NCBI RefSeq assembly: GCF_900101025.1
Contig: NZ_FMUH01000002.1
Span: forward strand, 310,001-374,000
Direction: 5' to 3'
Length of the DNA: 64,000 bases
Source of the DNA: Klenkia marina
Lineage (GTDB): Bacteria > Actinomycetota > Actinomycetes > Mycobacteriales > Geodermatophilaceae
Positions within the stretch are counted from its first letter, which is position 1. Each line of letters begins with the position of its first letter. A program made the translations under genes and the position numbers. The notes beneath the pieces were generated by a model. That model ran no database searches and was not told the DNA's origin. It was given only the letters and a program-made list of their open reading frames with translations. Below are positions 58,444 to 64,000 of the stretch, in pieces.

Positions 58444-58467
58444 GAGAGGTCCTCCGGCGCTGGGTAC

Positions 58468-58511
58468 GTGGACGTCCAAGCAACCTACGCGGAGATTGCT
58501 TGGACGTCCAC
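58468..58511 (-). promoter_or_regulatory. icmF promoter embedded in double palindromic operator
   Basis: A perfect 16-bp inverted repeat (58468-58483 with 58496-58511, 12-nt spacer). Each arm contains the self-palindrome TGGACGTCCA (58469-58478 and 58501-58510), 32 bp apart. On the minus strand TGGACG of the upstream copy is followed after 17 nt by TAGGTT, a -35/-10 pair toward icmF; the -10 lies between the copies and the downstream copy covers the expected transcription start. Strong evidence for repression. Confidence 0.75.
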
Positions 58512-58515
58512 AGAT

Positions 58516-59013
58516 CTACTCGCCGACGACCTGTGCGGCGAACGCGGCCGACCGGGCCCGTAGCGCCTCGATGCGCTCGGCGACGACCTGGTCGGCGATC
58601 GCCTCGATGCCGTCGCCGGCCTCGCTGCTGGTCGGGGGCCGCCGCACGTTGGTCGAGCAGGACAAGTCGTCGCACAGCAGCACGCCGAGGGTGTTGCCGG
58701 CCCGCCCGGACGCGCCGCCCCGGCGGGCGACGAACAGGCCCGCCCGCACCGTGAGCAGGTCGCGGCACCAGGCGCACATGGCCTTCTTCCGCCGCCCGCC
58801 GGGCTCGGGGGCGCGCAGCAGGATGCCGACGGGCCCGCGGTCGAGCTCGAGGACGACGTAGGCGCGCAGCGGGGCCTTGGGGTCGCGCCAGCCCAGCATC
58901 TCCAGGTGCTCCCACGGCTGGGTGGCCAGGTCGGGCAGGACGGCGTCGGCGACCTCGCGGCGGGAGGCGTTGACGAAGGAGGAACGGATCTGCTTCTCGG
59001 TGAGGGCGTGCAC
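58516..59013 (-). CDS. FBP-domain zinc-finger protein (EF-G-binding type)
   Basis: A 165-residue protein. The N-terminus LTEKQIRSSFVNASRRE and the WEHLEMLGWRDPKAPLRAYV segment match the FBP family, named after fusidic-acid/EF-G-binding proteins. A treble-clef zinc finger is visible: MCAWCRD (Cys-x2-Cys) and LLCDDLSCSTNVRRP (Cys-x4-Cys). FusB-type relatives bind EF-G and release it from the ribosome. Whether this protein does so is untested. GTG at 59013 gives the family N-terminus; earlier starts add low-complexity residues. It lies 72 nt upstream of icmF on the same strand. Confidence 0.85.
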   Translation of the reverse strand: MHALTEKQIRSSFVNASRREVADAVLPDLATQPWEHLEMLGWRDPKAPLRAYVVLELDRGPVGILLRAPEPGGRRKKAMCAWCRDLLTVRAGLFVARRGGASGRAGNTLGVLLCDDLSCSTNVRRPPTSSEAGDGIEAIADQVVAERIEALRARSAAFAAQVVGE

Positions 59014-59366
59014 AGCTGACTCCGGTGCGGGAGGAGGGGTGGGGGATGCGTCGTCCCGTCCCGGGCACGCCGCCGCACCGGCCGCTCGGCGGCCGTGGAT
59101 CGCGCGGGTCAGCGGAGCCGGACGCGGGTCCGGCTCGGGGTCGACCAGGCCATCGCGGCCACCTGCCTCCCCGCGGGTCCCCCCGCACACGTACCGCTCG
59201 GTCGGCCCCGACGCTACGCCCGGGGTCCACCCTTCTGCCGCTGATCACCCCGGGTGGGTTGCTGCCTCGTCGGACGTGAGGCCACGGTGGACCTGGGGTG
59301 ATCATGGAGTCGTGGGTGCCGGGCGGTGTGGCACCGTGGGTGGCTCACGTCGAGCGAGGAGTGGCA
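59014..59366. other. Divergent intergenic region with interleaved inverted repeats
   Basis: A 353-nt gap without a credible gene. TGATCACCCC (59242-59251) pairs with GGGGTGATCA (59295-59304), and GGTCCACC (59225-59232) pairs with GGTGGACC (59287-59294). The order A-B-A'-B' is interleaved, not nested, so these are more likely paired operators (or a pseudoknot) than a terminator. The part nearer 59014 is GC-rich with nothing recognisable. Confidence 0.45.
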
Positions 59367-60218
59367 GTGCAGCGGATCGCAGTCATCGGTGGCGGGCAGA
59401 TGGGGGCCGGCATCGCCGAGGTCAGCGCCCGGGCGGGGTGCGACGTCGTCGTGGTGGAGGCCGACGAGGACGGTGCCGAGCGGTTCCGCGCCCGGCTCGA
59501 GAAGAGCCTGCAGCGCGCTGCGTCCTCCGGCCGGATCTCCGCCGAGGACGCCGACGCCGCGTTCGCCCGGGTGGAGGTCGCCACGTCGCTCGAGGGGGCC
59601 GTGCACGCCGACCTGGTGATCGAGGCCGCGCCCGAGGTCGAGGCGCTGAAGCTGGACCTGTTCCGCAGGCTCGACGAGATCCTGCCGACCGACGCGATCC
59701 TGGCGTCGAACACCTCGTCGATCCCGCTGGTGAAGATGGCCAGCGTCACGAAGCGACCGGACAAGGTCGTCGGCGTCCACTTCTTCAACCCCGCACCCGT
59801 GCTGCCGCTGGTCGAGGTCGTGGCCAGCCTGCTGACCAGCGACGAGACCCTCGCCGCGGTGACCGCGTTCGCCGAGGACCAGCTGGGCAAGACGACCATC
59901 CGGTCCAAGGACCGCGCCGGGTTCATCGTCAACGCCCTGCTCATCCCGTACCTGCTCAGCGCGATCCGGATGATGGAGAGCGGTTTCGCCTCGGCCGAGG
60001 ACATCGACGCCGGCATGGTGCAGGGCTGCGCGCACCCGCAGGGCCCGCTGGCGCTGGCCGACCTGATCGGTCTGGACACCACCGCGGCCGTCGCGCAGTC
60101 GATGTACGAGGAGTTCAAGGAGCCCCTGTACGCCCCGCCGCCGCTGCTGCTGCGCATGGTCGACGCCGGCCTGCTGGGTCGGAAGACCGGGCGCGGCTTC
60201 TTCCCCTACTCAAGGTAG
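59367..60218 (+). CDS. 3-hydroxyacyl-CoA (3-hydroxybutyryl-CoA) dehydrogenase
   Basis: A 283-residue dehydrogenase. The NAD-binding motif VIGGGQMGAGIAEVSA starts the protein, and the catalytic segment ASNTSSIPLVKMA, GVHFFNPAPVLPLVEVV (His) and the Asn/Phe motif DRAGFIVNALLIPYLLSAIRM are intact, as are the C-terminal domain GCAHPQGPLALADLIGLD. It oxidises 3-hydroxyacyl-CoA to 3-ketoacyl-CoA; length fits PaaH/Hbd/FadB2. GTG at 59367 is 6 nt after GAGCGAGGA and is preferred to GTG 59361. The TetR gene downstream has its own promoter-like region. Confidence 0.93.
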   Translation: MQRIAVIGGGQMGAGIAEVSARAGCDVVVVEADEDGAERFRARLEKSLQRAASSGRISAEDADAAFARVEVATSLEGAVHADLVIEAAPEVEALKLDLFRRLDEILPTDAILASNTSSIPLVKMASVTKRPDKVVGVHFFNPAPVLPLVEVVASLLTSDETLAAVTAFAEDQLGKTTIRSKDRAGFIVNALLIPYLLSAIRMMESGFASAEDIDAGMVQGCAHPQGPLALADLIGLDTTAAVAQSMYEEFKEPLYAPPPLLLRMVDAGLLGRKTGRGFFPYSR

Positions 60219-60245
60219 TCGGCGCGGCGGAGTTGCCGAGTACCG

Positions 60246-60261
60246 GAACGCGTTCTAGCCT
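60246..60261 (+). promoter_or_regulatory. Palindrome and -10 element before TetR gene
   Basis: GAACGCGTTC (60246-60255), a perfect 10-bp palindrome, immediately followed by TAGCCT (60256-60261), a -10-like hexamer. The overlap fits an autoregulated TetR promoter; AACGCGTTCTA resembles half of the mycobacterial KstR site, but this is only a partial match. Confidence 0.5.
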
Positions 60262-60340
60262 CCACCTCGTCACCCAGCACCGGGTGCCAGTCGCGCAGGT
60301 GCGCGCCGGGCCCGCGGGCCCGTCGAGGAGCTGGGTCCCC

Positions 60341-60925
60341 ATGGACGAGCTGACCGACCGGAGCGCGCCCCGTCGCGGGCGGCCACCGGACCCCACACTC
60401 CGACCTCGCCTGCTCGCCACGGCCCGTCGCCTGCTGGCCGAGGGTGGACTGCAGGCGCTGAACGCCGACCGCCTGGCGCGTGCGGCCGGGGCGGGGAAGT
60501 CCGCCGTGCACCGGCGGTGGCCCGACCTCCTCGACCTGGCCGCCGACGTCGTCCGCACCGCCGACCTCGCGAAGCCGGCGCAGGGCGCGGCCGCCACCGT
60601 CGACGACCTGGCTGCGCTCGCCGCAGGGTGGTCGGCCCCCCTCAGCCTGCCCGAGCGGGCCGCGGCGTCGCTCGTCGGCGCCCACCGGCACCACGCCGCG
60701 CTGGCGGAGGCGTTCGTCGGCGCGGTCGACACCCCGCTGACGGAGCTGGCCACGACCCTGCTGGCCCGCCGGGGGCCGGTCGACCCCGCCCGCGCATCGC
60801 GGGTGGCCCAGGTGCTGCGCGCCCTGCTGGTCGGCCGTCTCGTGCGGGGTCCGGTGTCCCCGGCCCATGCCGACGGCCTCGCCCGGGAGGTGCTGGACCC
60901 CCTGCTCGGCCGGCCCGGGGGCTGA
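60341..60925 (+). CDS. TetR-family transcriptional regulator
   Basis: A 194-residue TetR protein. After a basic start (RSAPRRGRPPDPTLR) is the DNA-binding domain at about 20-65 (ATARRLLAEGGLQALNADRLA, GAGKSAVHRRWPDLLDLA) and a short ligand domain. ATG at 60341 has CGAGGAG 8 nt upstream. It follows the 3-hydroxyacyl-CoA dehydrogenase gene by 122 nt, with a GAACGCGTTC palindrome and -10 element between, suggesting autoregulation and possibly control of nearby beta-oxidation genes. Only 4 nt separate its end from the convergent ANTAR gene. Confidence 0.87.
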   Translation: MDELTDRSAPRRGRPPDPTLRPRLLATARRLLAEGGLQALNADRLARAAGAGKSAVHRRWPDLLDLAADVVRTADLAKPAQGAAATVDDLAALAAGWSAPLSLPERAAASLVGAHRHHAALAEAFVGAVDTPLTELATTLLARRGPVDPARASRVAQVLRALLVGRLVRGPVSPAHADGLAREVLDPLLGRPGG

Positions 60926-60929
60926 CCCG

Positions 60930-61709
60930 TCAGCTCGGGTGGGCGCGCCCGGCGACGACGTCGACGGCGAGGTCGCGCAGCTTGCGGCGGGTCTGCTGCG
61001 AGTTCCGCGACAGCACCTCGAAGGCCTCGTCGGCGGTGCAGTGCAGGCGGGCCATGACCATGCCCTTCGCCTGCTCGATGACCAGGCGCGCCTCGATGGC
61101 CTCGCGCAGACCGTCGACCGTGGCCCGGCTGGCGGCCAGGGCGCGCATGTTGGCCACCGCGGTGGCCGCCCCGTCCGTGTAGCGCTGGCAGGCGCGCACC
61201 GCGACGTCGTCGAAGGCGCCGGGGGTGGTGGCGTAGAGGTTGAGCGCGGCCCGCACGCGACGGCGGTGCTGGGCGCGTTCCTCGGGGCTGCGCGGCAGCT
61301 CGACCGGCACCGACAGCACGCTGCCGGCCCCGAGTTCACGGGCATGCCGCACGAAGGCCGGCCACCGGACCTCCTCGGCCGTGTCGGCCAGCAGGACCGG
61401 GCCGTCCCCCGCCTCGGCCGCGCTGAGGCACGGACCGTCGCCGCTGCGGTACTGCGTCTCGTCGAGCTCGTAGGCCATCACCCCGGACGACGCCACCGTG
61501 GCCCCGTCGCCGGCGGCCTGCAGGATGGTGATCGAGGCCTCGGCCACGCCGGGCAGCACGGCGGCGGCCAGCTCGACCACCCGCTGCAGCACCGAGGGCA
61601 CGGAGTGGTCGGCGAGGAAGAGGCGGTGCAGGGCAGCGACCGCGGCGTCCACGGCGGCGTCGGACCTGGCCGGGTGCTCGCCGGCGCCGTGCGGGAGGTC
61701 TGGGCCCAT
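60930..61709 (-). CDS. GAF-ANTAR RNA-binding antiterminator-type regulator
   Basis: A 259-residue protein. A GAF domain covers about 25-185 (ASITILQAAGDGATVASSG, YRSGDGPCLSAAEAG, SVLSVPVEL), followed by the ANTAR helices about 195-255 (LREAIEARLVIEQAKGMVMAR, TADEAFEVLSRNSQQTRRKLRDLA). ANTAR domains bind paired RNA hexaloop hairpins to prevent termination; the GAF domain probably senses a small ligand or redox state. ATG at 61709 has GGGGAGCC upstream. A second GAF-ANTAR gene lies just upstream on the same strand. Confidence 0.91.
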   Translation of the reverse strand: MGPDLPHGAGEHPARSDAAVDAAVAALHRLFLADHSVPSVLQRVVELAAAVLPGVAEASITILQAAGDGATVASSGVMAYELDETQYRSGDGPCLSAAEAGDGPVLLADTAEEVRWPAFVRHARELGAGSVLSVPVELPRSPEERAQHRRRVRAALNLYATTPGAFDDVAVRACQRYTDGAATAVANMRALAASRATVDGLREAIEARLVIEQAKGMVMARLHCTADEAFEVLSRNSQQTRRKLRDLAVDVVAGRAHPS

Positions 61710-61822
61710 CGGCTCCCCACCTGTCCCCGGCGAACGGGTCGCCAGGTGCCGCTCCGGGTCGGAGCGGACGCACGCCGCGGGTTTCGGCGCAGGCCGGCGG
61801 GGACGCCCGACCGCCGTCCACC

Positions 61823-62548
61823 CTATCGACCGGACGAGGGCGCCGAGGGTTCCTCCCCGGCCAGGACCGCGGCGGCCACGGACTCGAGGTCGCGCCCGAG
61901 GGTGAAGGCGCGGGCCCGCAGCCGGGCGATGGCGGCACCCGCGGAGCCGCCGTCCCGGCCCACCAGGAACCCGACCGCGCGCCACACCTGTTGCCGGTCG
62001 GCGACCGGCTCGCCGTCCAGCCACGCCGGCATGCCGAGAGGGCGCCCGGCGCTCCCGGCGAGGTCGTCCCCCAGAGCGGCCCCCATCGCGGCCGCCACCG
62101 CGAGGAGGTCGGCCTCGTCGACGGCTGCGACGTCCTCGGCGCGGCGCAGGAAGACGTTGACCGCCGCCGTGCGGCTGAGCGCGCCGGGCACCGGGGCGGA
62201 CACCACGCCCCGGTAGCGGGTGCGCAGGGCGAGCTCGGCGGCGTAGACCGGCCAGCGTGCGGCCATCTCGTCGCCGGCCGTGGCCACCGTCCGCTGCTCG
62301 ACGTGCGCGGTGAGGCAGGGCCCCTCGCCCACGGTGAACTGCAGCCGCTCCGCTGCCGCGGCCTCGGCGTCGCTGGACCCGATGGGCAACCGGCGGTCGG
62401 CGCTGAACGTGCAGGTCAGGCCGGCCCCGTCGACGGGGAGCGCGGCTGCGCAGGCGCGGGCCAGCCGCTCGGGGAGGAGGGCGGGGTCCGGCGACCCCAG
62501 CTCAAGCGCGGTCAGCGCCGCCGCGAACCTCCCCGCAGCGTCGTCCAC
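61823..62548 (-). CDS. Second GAF-ANTAR regulator
   Basis: A 241-residue protein of the same type: GAF domain about 10-165 (GAGLTCTFSADRRLPIGSSD, FTVGEGPCLTAHVE, GVVSAPVPG) and a C-terminal ANTAR-like region (PVADRQQVWRAVGFLVGRDG, AGAAIARLRARAFTLGRDLESV). The ANTAR part is somewhat divergent, with fewer of the usual aromatic/Lys residues, so RNA binding is less certain than for its neighbour. GTG at 62548 is used. The 113-nt gap to the neighbour suggests co-transcription is possible. HelD is divergent. Confidence 0.84.
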   Translation of the reverse strand: MDDAAGRFAAALTALELGSPDPALLPERLARACAAALPVDGAGLTCTFSADRRLPIGSSDAEAAAAERLQFTVGEGPCLTAHVEQRTVATAGDEMAARWPVYAAELALRTRYRGVVSAPVPGALSRTAAVNVFLRRAEDVAAVDEADLLAVAAAMGAALGDDLAGSAGRPLGMPAWLDGEPVADRQQVWRAVGFLVGRDGGSAGAAIARLRARAFTLGRDLESVAAAVLAGEEPSAPSSGR

Positions 62549-62596
62549 CGACCCATGGTGCGCGCCGGCCCGCCGATCCGCTCGGCGGCGGTGCGC

Positions 62597-62606
62597 ACGG
62601 AAACCG
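62597..62606. promoter_or_regulatory. Third ACGGAAACCG box, upstream of helD
   Basis: ACGGAAACCG, the same 10-mer as at 3217 and 7157, lies 38 nt before the helD start and 24 nt before its TAACGT -10-like element. Here the palindrome is incomplete, so relatedness to the other two is uncertain. Confidence 0.3.
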
Positions 62607-62629
62607 CTGGACGGCGCAGCCAGAAGGCG

Positions 62630-62635
62630 TAACGT
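62630..62635 (+). promoter_or_regulatory. -10 element of helD
   Basis: TAACGT, 9 nt before the GTG at 62645 with no ribosome site; leaderless pattern. Confidence 0.4.
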
Positions 62636-62644
62636 GCTCCGACC

Positions 62645-64000
62645 GTGCCCGACGCCGTCCTCACCGCCGAACGCGCACACCTCGCGCTCGCCGCCCGCTG
62701 CCTGACCGGCATGCGTGCGGCCACCGCCGCCACCGCCGACGCCGGTGTCGATGCCTGGGCCTCCGAACGCCTGGGCGCTGCCCGCGCCGAGCGGCTCCGG
62801 TCGCTGGCCGCCGACCCCGGCGCGCCGCCCTTCTTCGGCCGCACCGACACCGCCGACGAGACCTTCCACATCGGCCGCCGGCACGTGCGCGACGCCGCCG
62901 GCGATCCGGTGGTGATCGACTGGCGCGCCCCGATGAGCCGGCCGTTCTACCAGGCCAGCGCGGCCGACCCGCAGGGCCTGCAGCGCCGCCGTCGGTTCGG
63001 CTTCGCCGACGGCGAGCTCACCTCCTACGAGGACGAGTCGCTGACCGCCGACGACCGCCCGTCGGAGCTGCTGCGCGACGAGATCGAGCGGCCCCGTTCG
63101 GGCCCGATGCGCGACATCGTGGCCACGATCCAGCCCGACCAGGACGACATCGTGCGCGCGCCGCTGGCCGCGTCGATCTGCGTGCAGGGCGCTCCGGGCA
63201 CCGGCAAGACCGCCGTCGGGCTGCACCGCGCCGCCTACCTGCTCTACACGCACGGCGAGCAGCTGGGCCGCACCGGGGTGCTGGTCGTCGGGCCGAACCG
63301 GGCCTTCCTGCGCTACATCGAGCAGGTGCTGCCCGCACTCGGCGAGGTGGAGGTCGACCAGGCCACCGTCGCCGACCTGACCGGCCGGGTGCCGGTGCGG
63401 GCCGAGGACCCCGACGACGTCGCCGTGCTCAAGGGCGACCCGCGCCTGGCCGACGTCCTGCACCGGGCGCTGTGGCGCGGGGTGACCAAGCCGCGCGACT
63501 CGGTGCAGGTGCCGCTGTCGGGACGCCGCTACCGGATCCCCGAGGAGCGGCTGCGCCGGTACGTCGACGACCTGCGCCGCGCCGACATCTCCTACGGCGC
63601 GGGCCGCCAGCGGCTCGCGCTGTCGCTGGCCGAGGATGCCCGCCGGCAGAAGGAGGAGGCCGGGGGCAGCCCGTCGGACGCCGACACGCGGCGCTGCGCC
63701 CGCTCGGCCGAGGTGCGCGCCTTCTGCGACGAGCACTGGCCCGCGGTGGACGCCGCCGCGCTGGTCGCGTCGGTGCTCGCCGACCCGTCGGTGGCCGGGT
63801 CCCTGCTGACCGCCGAGGAGCAGGACCTGCTCCGGCGGGCACCGGGCCGGTCGGTGCGGGCCACCCGGTGGACGGCGGCCGATGCGGTCCTCGTCGACGA
63901 GGTGGCCGGGCTGCTGGAGAGGCTGCCCGGCTACGGGCACGTGGTGGTCGACGAGGCGCAGGACCTCTCACCCATGCAGTGCCGGGCGGTCGCCCGCCGC
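62645..64000 (+). CDS. helD: HelD-like RNA polymerase recycling ATPase, 5' part
   Basis: The first 452 codons of a superfamily-1 helicase-like protein; the gene continues past the window. An N-terminal coiled-coil arm (about 1-60) is followed by FFGRTDTADETFHIGRRHVRD and VVIDWRAPMSRPFYQA, which are HelD hallmarks, then Walker A GAPGTGKTAVGLHRAAYLLY (about 182-201) and Walker B VVVDEAQDLSP near the window end. Actinobacterial (class II) HelD removes RNA polymerase from DNA and can protect it against rifampicin. GTG at 62645 follows TAACGT by 9 nt, a leaderless arrangement. Confidence 0.9.
   Translation, partial: MPDAVLTAERAHLALAARCLTGMRAATAATADAGVDAWASERLGAARAERLRSLAADPGAPPFFGRTDTADETFHIGRRHVRDAAGDPVVIDWRAPMSRPFYQASAADPQGLQRRRRFGFADGELTSYEDESLTADDRPSELLRDEIERPRSGPMRDIVATIQPDQDDIVRAPLAASICVQGAPGTGKTAVGLHRAAYLLYTHGEQLGRTGVLVVGPNRAFLRYIEQVLPALGEVEVDQATVADLTGRVPVRAEDPDDVAVLKGDPRLADVLHRALWRGVTKPRDSVQVPLSGRRYRIPEERLRRYVDDLRRADISYGAGRQRLALSLAEDARRQKEEAGGSPSDADTRRCARSAEVRAFCDEHWPAVDAAALVASVLADPSVAGSLLTAEEQDLLRRAPGRSVRATRWTAADAVLVDEVAGLLERLPGYGHVVVDEAQDLSPMQCRAVARR

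Noticed and set aside
55351-58563. A 1070-codon open frame on the plus strand
   Set aside because: It is the antisense shadow of icmF: composition is His/Val/Gly/Arg-rich without any domain, and the minus strand encodes a complete IcmF.
60245-60257. A mycobacterial-type KstR operator
   Set aside because: Only one half (AACGCGTTCTA) fits the T-N2-AAC-N2-GTT-N2-A pattern; the other half lacks the outer T, so it is reported only as a palindrome.
1-64000. tRNA, rRNA, CRISPR arrays, insertion sequences or prophage genes
   Set aside because: Looked for on both strands; no cloverleaf with conserved arms, no spaced direct repeats and no transposase, integrase or phage protein was recognised.

Overview
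The window is one continuous stretch of very GC-rich chromosome with dense, often overlapping genes, many GTG starts and no RNA genes, CRISPR array, transposase or prophage that I could find. The gene content (fused isobutyryl-CoA mutase IcmF, GAF-ANTAR proteins, HelD, actinobacterial Vms1-like release factor, GH15 trehalase-type hydrolase, GTP-dependent PEP carboxykinase, TetR-rich acyl-CoA catabolism) points to an aerobic actinobacterium. I infer a soil or stone-dwelling Geodermatophilales-like organism; the family is a guess.

Layout. 1-8.7 kb: the end of a PP2C phosphatase, then an amine-catabolism block: copper amine oxidase, agmatinase-type ureohydrolase, TetR regulator, APC permease, YtcJ-like amidohydrolase and aldehyde dehydrogenase. 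Two of its promoter regions share an ACGGAAACCGT box. 8.7-16.6 kb: small proteins, then a tightly overlapped operon (GH15 hydrolase, glucose-6-phosphate dehydrogenase, DUF2237, glutathione peroxidase) facing away from acetoacetyl-CoA synthetase. 16.5-21.9 kb: a cell-surface block with DUF4956 membrane protein, VTC-domain protein and a repetitive lipoprotein on one strand, and a Tat-exported phosphodiester glycosidase plus a glycosyltransferase-GtrA fusion on the other. 22-26.8 kb: acyl-CoA dehydrogenase, small and membrane proteins, a decayed VOC gene and a Tat-exported polysaccharide deacetylase. 26.8-30.4 kb: an MprF-like system split into a flippase-type protein and a synthetase-rhomboid fusion. 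30.1-34.3 kb: LysE exporter with its probable regulators, a Rieske protein and a TetR regulator.

34.4-40.4 kb: CsbD, membrane proteins, then an SDR / saccharopine-dehydrogenase-like / acyl-CoA ligase operon controlled by a divergent TetR with paired operators. 40.4-48.9 kb: FKBP isomerase, FrnE-type oxidoreductase, DUF1707 protein, hydrolase, pckG with two tandem palindromes upstream, an MFS transporter, and a cysteine-dioxygenase/rhodanese pair preceded by a cysteine-ended leader peptide, then the VLRF1 release factor. 49-55 kb: thiolase, ABC exporter with a two-component system, a BtuF-like binding protein and MarR. 55-64 kb: icmF under a strong double palindrome, FBP zinc-finger protein, 3-hydroxyacyl-CoA dehydrogenase, TetR, two GAF-ANTAR proteins and the start of HelD.

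Themes. Acyl-CoA and ketone-body metabolism recurs (acetoacetyl-CoA synthetase, thiolase, acyl-CoA and 3-hydroxyacyl-CoA dehydrogenases, IcmF), with pckG available to route C4 intermediates to gluconeogenesis. About ten genes have a -10-like hexamer 6-9 nt before the start codon, which suggests leaderless mRNAs. Convergent gene pairs are separated by unusually strong palindromes, including a hairpin flanked by G-quadruplex motifs on opposite strands and two copies of one dispersed palindromic repeat.
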